Source: Ectobacillus polymachus (GTDB taxonomy: Bacteria; Bacillota; Bacilli; Bacillales; Bacillaceae_G). From it: DNA of 64,000 nt. Of this stretch, positions 61,574-64,000 are shown one piece after another. Numbering within the stretch: position 1 is the first letter of the stretch; every line of letters starts with the position of its first letter. Both the position numbers and the translations under genes were made by a program. The stretch lies in contig NZ_JBLREB010000001.1 in assembly GCF_048159605.1 (NCBI RefSeq), forward strand, positions 1,798,001-1,862,000. Reading direction: 5' to 3'. The notes beneath the pieces were generated by a model. That model made no database searches. It saw nothing but the letters and a program-made list of their open reading frames with translations, and was not told the DNA's origin.

Positions 61574-62728
61574 TCAATTCAATGAAATGGCTGATTTTCG
61601 TTCTTTAAAAAATACCTTCATTAGCGGAGGTGTTACGATAGTAGTGATGAGGACAACGAGAATAATAATAGAAAACATACTCTGTGATACAAGTCCATTC
61701 TCCCTTCCAATCGTCGCGATAATAAGAGCCACTTCTCCCCTTGAAACCATTGCTGCACCGATGCCAAAAGACTCTCTCCACGTAAAGTGTTTGAGCTTGG
61801 CCCCTAGTGCACAGCCTATTAACTTTGATGCAATAGCTAACAAGCTAATCACTAGAATAAGAACCCAGTTTTCTAACACACCTGAAAACTCAGCAGATAA
61901 TCCGATGCTTGTGAAAAATACAGGAACGAATAGGGAATAAGAAATTGCTTCTGTTTTTTCAAAAATCACTTTCTTAGCATTCGTCACACTAATAGCTATA
62001 CCAGCGAAATATGATCCTATAATGGCTGCAATTCCCATATAATCTGCAAAATAAGCAAACGAGAAACATATAATTAATCCAGCCGTCAGCTTTGTTTCTG
62101 AAACCTTTAAAATTGAAAATAGCTTTATAAAAATTGGAACAAGCTTCCATGACGCTACAAAAATAGCGATGAAAAATAGCGCCTTTTTCAAAAGAATCGT
62201 TCCAATGTGTACGTCTCCTCCGACCATACTCATTACAAAGGCTAGAGCTACAATTACAAGTATATCATCGATGACAGCCGCTCCTAAAATCGTGTTTCCG
62301 GCTCTCGTTTGAAGCTGTCCAAGCTCCTTAAGTGATTGAACGGAAATACTTACACTTGTAGCTGAAAGTAATAGTCCTAAAAATAAGGATTCAAATATCG
62401 TCATGCCAAATGCAATTCCAGCGCCATAGCCCAAGATCATGGGAACAATCACACCAAGTACGCCAACAACACTTGACGAAGCTGCCGTTTTTTTAAATTC
62501 GTCTAAATCAGTCTCGAGTCCCGCAAGAAACATAAGAAGAATCACACCAACTTGAGAAAGTTGTTGTAAAAAATCACTGTTTGGAATAATCCCTAACATA
62601 GATGGACCTAATACGACCCCTACTAATAGTTTTCCAAGTACAGATGGCTGTCCAAGCCTCACACTCAGATGACCTGCGAATTTTGAAAAAAATAAAATAA
62701 GAGCTAGTTGTATGAAAATCATTTGCAA
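61574..62728 (-). CDS. CPA2 cation/proton antiporter, GerN/NapA type
   Basis: This 384-aa membrane protein has 11-12 spans and no C-terminal RCK domain. The paired aspartates in GAAVIDDILVI mark the ion-binding site of electrogenic Na+/H+ antiporters of the NapA group. The N-terminus RLGQPSVLGKLLVGVVLGP and the length resemble B. cereus GerN, the antiporter needed for inosine germination. Whether it acts in germination here is not known. Confidence 0.87.
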   Translation of the reverse strand: MQMIFIQLALILFFSKFAGHLSVRLGQPSVLGKLLVGVVLGPSMLGIIPNSDFLQQLSQVGVILLMFLAGLETDLDEFKKTAASSSVVGVLGVIVPMILGYGAGIAFGMTIFESLFLGLLLSATSVSISVQSLKELGQLQTRAGNTILGAAVIDDILVIVALAFVMSMVGGDVHIGTILLKKALFFIAIFVASWKLVPIFIKLFSILKVSETKLTAGLIICFSFAYFADYMGIAAIIGSYFAGIAISVTNAKKVIFEKTEAISYSLFVPVFFTSIGLSAEFSGVLENWVLILVISLLAIASKLIGCALGAKLKHFTWRESFGIGAAMVSRGEVALIIATIGRENGLVSQSMFSIIILVVLITTIVTPPLMKVFFKERKSAISLN

Positions 62729-62872
62729 TCCCTTCTTTCTCTTACAATTTAGTAATTCCCTAATTGACCTTTTCTAAAAAAACACAAAAAAGGAGCCTAT
62801 GTGGCAGGCTCCTCCGTGATTTTTCCTATTTATTTTCCTTAATTATACATTCATTTTGATAAAAAGTATACA
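62729..62872 (-). promoter_or_regulatory. Antiporter leader with terminator-like hairpin
   Basis: A TATAAT on the minus strand (near 62850) precedes a leader containing GGAGCCT-gccacat-AGGCTCC followed by T6 (62787-62808), some 60-80 nt before the ATG. A terminator in front of the gene it precedes suggests attenuation or a riboswitch. No known class was recognised. Confidence 0.5.
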
Positions 62873-62949
62873 TATTTCAATTTCCATTTTCATCCAAAAC
62901 AGTTCGTGATTTTCTTACATAATAATTTCATGAATTATTATAAAAATCG

Positions 62950-62978
62950 TTAACAATATTTTATTAATATTGTATATT
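62950..62978 (+). promoter_or_regulatory. Promoter of CBS-domain gene
   Basis: TTAACA (62950-62955), 17 nt, TATATT (62973-62978), within an AT-rich stretch 33 nt before the start. Confidence 0.6.
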
Positions 62979-63010
62979 GTCAATAATACTACTATACAGG
63001 GGGCATGAAA

Positions 63011-63628
63011 ATGAGGGTAAAAGGAAATTATGTTCCAAAGCGAGATGTGCTTTATGTAAAAGAAGATATCACAGTAAAAGAAGCGCTTGATCATTTGAAT
63101 GAAACCGGGTATCGCTGCGTTCCTGTTCTTGATAAGACGGAAACAAAGTTTATAGGAAACCTGTATAAAGTAGATATTCTAGAGCATGCACATTTACTTG
63201 ATACTTCCGTAACAGAGCTGTTAGATGATAAAGATTCATTTGTATATGAAACTTCGTCCTTTTTTCAAGTGTTTTTTACAATAAAACGCTTGCCATACAT
63301 TGCCGTTCTTGATGAGAATCAAAACTTTTTAGGTATTTTAACGCATTCGAAGATATTTGAGCTTCTAGAAGATGCATGGGGAATTCATTCTGGTTCTTAC
63401 ACTATTACAGTTGGAACACAGGACTATAATGGGGCTATTGGTAAGTTAGCTAAACTGCTTAAAAAGTATTCTGGTATTCAAAGCCTTTTAACCTTAGATA
63501 ACAACGCATTGTATGTCCGTCGTCTTATTTTTACATTAGGAAAGGATTTCCCATCATCACATCTCTCTGATTTACGTGAAGATTTAGAGGAAAATGGCTT
63601 TCGTATCATTGATGTGCAAAAGCTGTAA
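63011..63628 (+). CDS. CBS-pair protein with C-terminal ACT-like domain (CbpA-type)
   Basis: This 205-aa cytosolic protein has a CBS pair in residues 1-125 (VPVLDKTETKFIGNLYKVDIL; YIAVLDENQNFLGILTHSKIFEL) and an ACT-like C-terminal domain (GSYTITVGTQDYNGAIGKLAKLL). CBS-ACT proteins of this layout bind cyclic di-AMP in Listeria (CbpA); the ligand here is inferred. ATG at 63011 is preferred because AGGGGG lies 7 nt upstream; ATG at 63005 is too close to it. Confidence 0.8.
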   Translation: MRVKGNYVPKRDVLYVKEDITVKEALDHLNETGYRCVPVLDKTETKFIGNLYKVDILEHAHLLDTSVTELLDDKDSFVYETSSFFQVFFTIKRLPYIAVLDENQNFLGILTHSKIFELLEDAWGIHSGSYTITVGTQDYNGAIGKLAKLLKKYSGIQSLLTLDNNALYVRRLIFTLGKDFPSSHLSDLREDLEENGFRIIDVQKL

Positions 63629-63771
63629 TTAAAAAAATCTTATATACAAACATGATTTTTTACTCCTAATTCTTCTTTTTCGGGATTTTCCTTCTCATTT
63701 CATGTTATAACCGATATAATTTAAACGAGCATAAAACTCTTTTACTGCAGAAAGGAATAGTTCGAAACGAA

Positions 63772-64000
63772 ATGAAGAAATTTTTGTTACGTATACTCAT
63801 TATCTTCACCATTGTGCTTGTGTCTGTTGTAATATTTCGCAATTTTGTCCAAGCTGACAAAGCAAAAGAAAATAGTTCATCTGAGCAGAATACACAAGGA
63901 AGTAATAAAACTTCTACGAATAGTAGACCAGATTTCCCTGGCTATGAAGAAACGATGCAAAAGCAAGGAGATTCATACGTTGTGACGAATCCCTCTTCTT
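63772..64000 (+). CDS. Secreted protein, probable D-alanyl-D-alanine carboxypeptidase (VanY/M15B), C-terminus off window
   Basis: The first 76 residues are a signal or anchor segment (MKKFLLRILIIFTIVLVSVV), a low-complexity S/N/Q linker, then FPGYEETMQKQGDSYVVTNPSS. The last part matches the start of Bacillus M15B D,D-carboxypeptidases, which continue with the region before the zinc site. No lipobox Cys is seen. The RBS is weak. A TATAAT at 63715 is a candidate -10. The catalytic domain is outside the window, so the call is tentative. Confidence 0.55.
   Translation, partial: MKKFLLRILIIFTIVLVSVVIFRNFVQADKAKENSSSEQNTQGSNKTSTNSRPDFPGYEETMQKQGDSYVVTNPSS

Overview
The window is a low-GC chromosomal segment from an endospore-forming Firmicute, almost certainly a Bacillus-like Bacillaceae. 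The evidence is spo0B, spoIVFA/spoIVFB, spoIIB, spoVID, ysxE, gerM and gerE, strong AGGAGG ribosome binding sites, a T-box leader in front of valS, and an L27 with the Firmicute N-terminal extension next to its protease Prp. Gene order follows the classical Bacillus block spo0B-rpmA-prp-rplU ... spoIVFBA-minDC-mreDCB-radC-maf-spoIIB-folC-valS-ysxE-spoVID ... hemLBDCXA-ysxC-lonA-lonB-clpX-tig-ysoA ... ysnB-rdgB-rph-gerM-racE ... gerE, nearly all on the minus strand. An RNase G gene (rng), which B. subtilis 168 lacks, points to another branch of the genus. The species cannot be fixed from the sequence alone.

Layout: 1-4.6 kb, ribosomal proteins, Spo0B, RNase G and the SpoIVF complex; 4.7-8.7 kb, division-site and cell-shape genes (min, mre); 8.8-18.5 kb, radC, maf, spoIIB, folC, valS and the spore-coat genes ysxE and spoVID; 18.6-29.7 kb, a complete C-P lyase (phosphonate) operon inserted between spoVID and hemL, which are neighbours in B. 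subtilis; 29.9-36.1 kb, the hem operon from glutamyl-tRNA to uroporphyrinogen III; 36.3-45.2 kb, GTPase YsxC, proteases and chaperones; 45.4-52.6 kb, an accessory segment with an actin-like/ribbon-helix-helix two-gene cassette, a NERD protein, an alpha/beta hydrolase, a decayed tRNA-Arg copy and a six-GW-module subtilisin, bordered by tRNA-Arg and tRNA-Gly; 52.8-57.5 kb, core genes; 57.6-64 kb, membrane transporters, an esterase lipoprotein, an OsmC protein and a CBS protein.

The most informative region is the phn operon. It has transporter, lyase core, regulator and a PHP-family phosphodiesterase, but no phnP or phnN. Its promoter shows four PhoP-type hexamers with 11-bp spacing. A near-identical palindrome (CTTG-W-TGC-CAAG) occurs both at this promoter and again just upstream of phnG, which makes a convincing candidate PhnF operator. 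The most unusual gene set is the chromosomal ParM/Alp-like actin gene followed by a small RHH protein with an acidic tail, arranged like a plasmid segregation cassette among core genes. Other structural signals are sigma-E promoters at spoIVFA and spoVID, a sigma-K promoter at gerE, a PerR-like box at hemA, an apparent ATT start codon in an ArsB-like transporter, a terminator-like hairpin in the leader of a GerN-like antiporter, and a 93-nt folded element downstream of the tRNA genes.
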